From positions 1 to 36,664 of IMG/VR virus record IMGVR_UViG_3300023171_000029: a stretch of 36,664 nt of DNA. One strand, written 5' to 3'. Below are positions 35,496 through 36,664 of the stretch, in pieces. Made by a program: the position numbers and the translations under genes. Positions within the stretch are counted from its first letter, which is position 1. The number at the start of each line of letters is the position of its first letter. The notes under the pieces were generated by a model. That model had not been told where the DNA came from. It did no database searches and saw only the letters and a list, made by a program, of their open reading frames with translations. Origin of the DNA: a virus.

Positions 35496-36664
35496 TGCCA
35501 TATAATCCAACAGATCATTCAGCTCAAAATATACCTTTAGGTGCATATGATAAGCCTCTGGATGGTAAATTTATGTTTTATGATAAAGTTTATTTTAAAT
35601 ATAGACCATTTATATCTAATAATGAGGTATTAAATTACTTTATTGGAGATAATAGAAAAGGTAATTTTGATATATTAATTAATACAGGTGGTACTTTAAC
35701 AGAAGGTGTAGTTATTGGTGGATCAAACTCTGTTTGGTGGTTTAAGGATGGTATAGCAGATTCTGATTTAAACTCTAAATCTAGTGGTGGAGGAGATCTT
35801 ACTGATTATTATACAATAACACAGATAGATAATTTATTAGATACAAAAGTAAATCTTACTGGAGCAAATTTTACAGGTAATATATCAGCTCCTAATCTTT
35901 CAGGTAATAATACAGGTGATCAGAACTTAGATGAAGTACTGAAAGAAGGTAATAATTCTTTAGAGGAAATAAATCTATTAACAGATCCAACATATTCAAT
36001 TTACTCAGCTGTTAACAGGGTAATACCTATTTACAGTGATAGTAATGGAGCATCAGGAGTGGGTTCTCAATCATATCCATTTAATGCATGGCCTATTTTA
36101 CTTGCTAAAGACTTAAATGTTACTATAGGAGGATTTTCAATTCCAAATCAAAAGCTGATGCCAGCAACAATGCCTCCAGCTGGTAATGACAATTCTCTAT
36201 ATGCTAGGATGACACAAATGCTTCCTTACATAGACCCAATTGCTACACCAGTAATGATCATACAATTAGGGACTAACGATGCAGCATATAATCCTTTTGG
36301 TACTGCACGATTTACTAATTCTTATAATGAGATTATTGATTATGCTACAATAACATTAGGTTGGCCAGCCAATAGAATATATATTGTTAATGCTTTTTAC
36401 AGAGGGGAGTTTAGTGAATCAGGAGTAGGTAATATCTACACAAATCTTTTACTTATAAGAGATTTAATGACTGAAGTTGCTACTAATAAAGGTGTAAATC
36501 TTATTGATTTCTACACAGCATCTGTACCTCTTAGAGCTTACAATAATAAAGCTTATTTAAGAGGAGATAATATTCATCTTAGTCCCGATGTAGGTCATCC
36601 ATTCTTACGTGATTTAATAAAAAACTCTTTACCGTTAAATGAGTTCTATACCTATGGAGCAGAT
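35495..36664 (+). CDS. Tail appendage protein with SGNH/GDSL esterase domain (3' end outside window)
   Basis: 390 codons in view, start overlapping the previous stop. N-terminal docking part, LDTKVNLTGANFTGNISAPN repeat-like collar, then an SGNH hydrolase domain: block I IPIYSDSNGASG (Ser in SDS), block II Gly in VTIGGFSIPNQ, block III IIQLGTNDAA (Asn), block V GDNIHLSPDVGH (Asp and His). Such domains remove acetyl or other ester groups from polysaccharides. Likely a receptor-binding or depolymerising spike acting on host capsule. Confidence 0.8.
   Translation, partial: MPYNPTDHSAQNIPLGAYDKPLDGKFMFYDKVYFKYRPFISNNEVLNYFIGDNRKGNFDILINTGGTLTEGVVIGGSNSVWWFKDGIADSDLNSKSSGGGDLTDYYTITQIDNLLDTKVNLTGANFTGNISAPNLSGNNTGDQNLDEVLKEGNNSLEEINLLTDPTYSIYSAVNRVIPIYSDSNGASGVGSQSYPFNAWPILLAKDLNVTIGGFSIPNQKLMPATMPPAGNDNSLYARMTQMLPYIDPIATPVMIIQLGTNDAAYNPFGTARFTNSYNEIIDYATITLGWPANRIYIVNAFYRGEFSESGVGNIYTNLLLIRDLMTEVATNKGVNLIDFYTASVPLRAYNNKAYLRGDNIHLSPDVGHPFLRDLIKNSLPLNEFYTYGAD

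Overview
The window looks like part of a crAss-like phage (order Crassvirales) infecting a Bacteroidetes host. It is strongly A+T-rich and tightly packed, uses the standard genetic code and has almost no Shine-Dalgarno sites. The right side carries a crAss-type block: IHF/HU-like protein, PD-(D/E)XK nuclease, TerL, portal, short head-fibre-like protein, probable scaffold, major capsid protein, connector/ring candidates and host-binding appendages. Intergenic TAnnTTTG boxes match the Bacteroidetes -7 promoter element. Product names are from motifs and gene order; no search was run.

Layout. Positions 1-15854 are an accessory arm read leftward, made of more than 50 genes mostly of 25-150 codons. 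It includes two runs (1-2873 and 5525-7680) of tiny overlapping genes whose unrelated bodies end in the same C-terminal helix (IIYED tail), plus many one- or two-helix membrane proteins, a lipoprotein, a truncated P-loop ATPase, an orphan MbcA/ParS-type antitoxin domain, a membrane HExxH protein, a long-variable-arm tRNA-Cys, and two gene-poor stretches (9289-9811 and 15092-15578) rich in inverted repeats. Positions 15855-15977 are a divergent intergenic region. From 15978 everything reads rightward: small early-type genes (three with the same C-terminal helix), a regulated cluster of six tRNAs, two further tRNAs among small conserved genes, then packaging and virion genes to the right edge, where an SGNH-hydrolase appendage protein is cut off.

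The most striking element is at 17294-17991. A promoter drives a 23-codon ORF at 17330-17401 whose residues 4-15 (QQIFIQQQWHPF) use only Gln, Ile, Phe, Trp, His and Pro. The six tRNAs just downstream are Pro, Phe, Ile(UAU), Gln, His and Trp, the same six amino acids. Between ORF and tRNAs lies an intrinsic terminator whose 5' arm can alternatively pair with a GGGGGTT segment inside the ORF. This has the architecture of a transcription attenuator in which ribosome stalling for lack of any of these charged tRNAs would switch on the phage replacement tRNAs. I know of no described phage tRNA cluster controlled this way.

How the parts may work together: the left-arm microproteins are probably host-takeover and counter-defence factors, the attenuated tRNA operon would buffer against depletion of specific host tRNAs, and the right arm packages DNA (TerL/portal), builds the capsid and displays Ig/PKD-like and SGNH esterase-like domains for contact with Bacteroidetes surface glycans.
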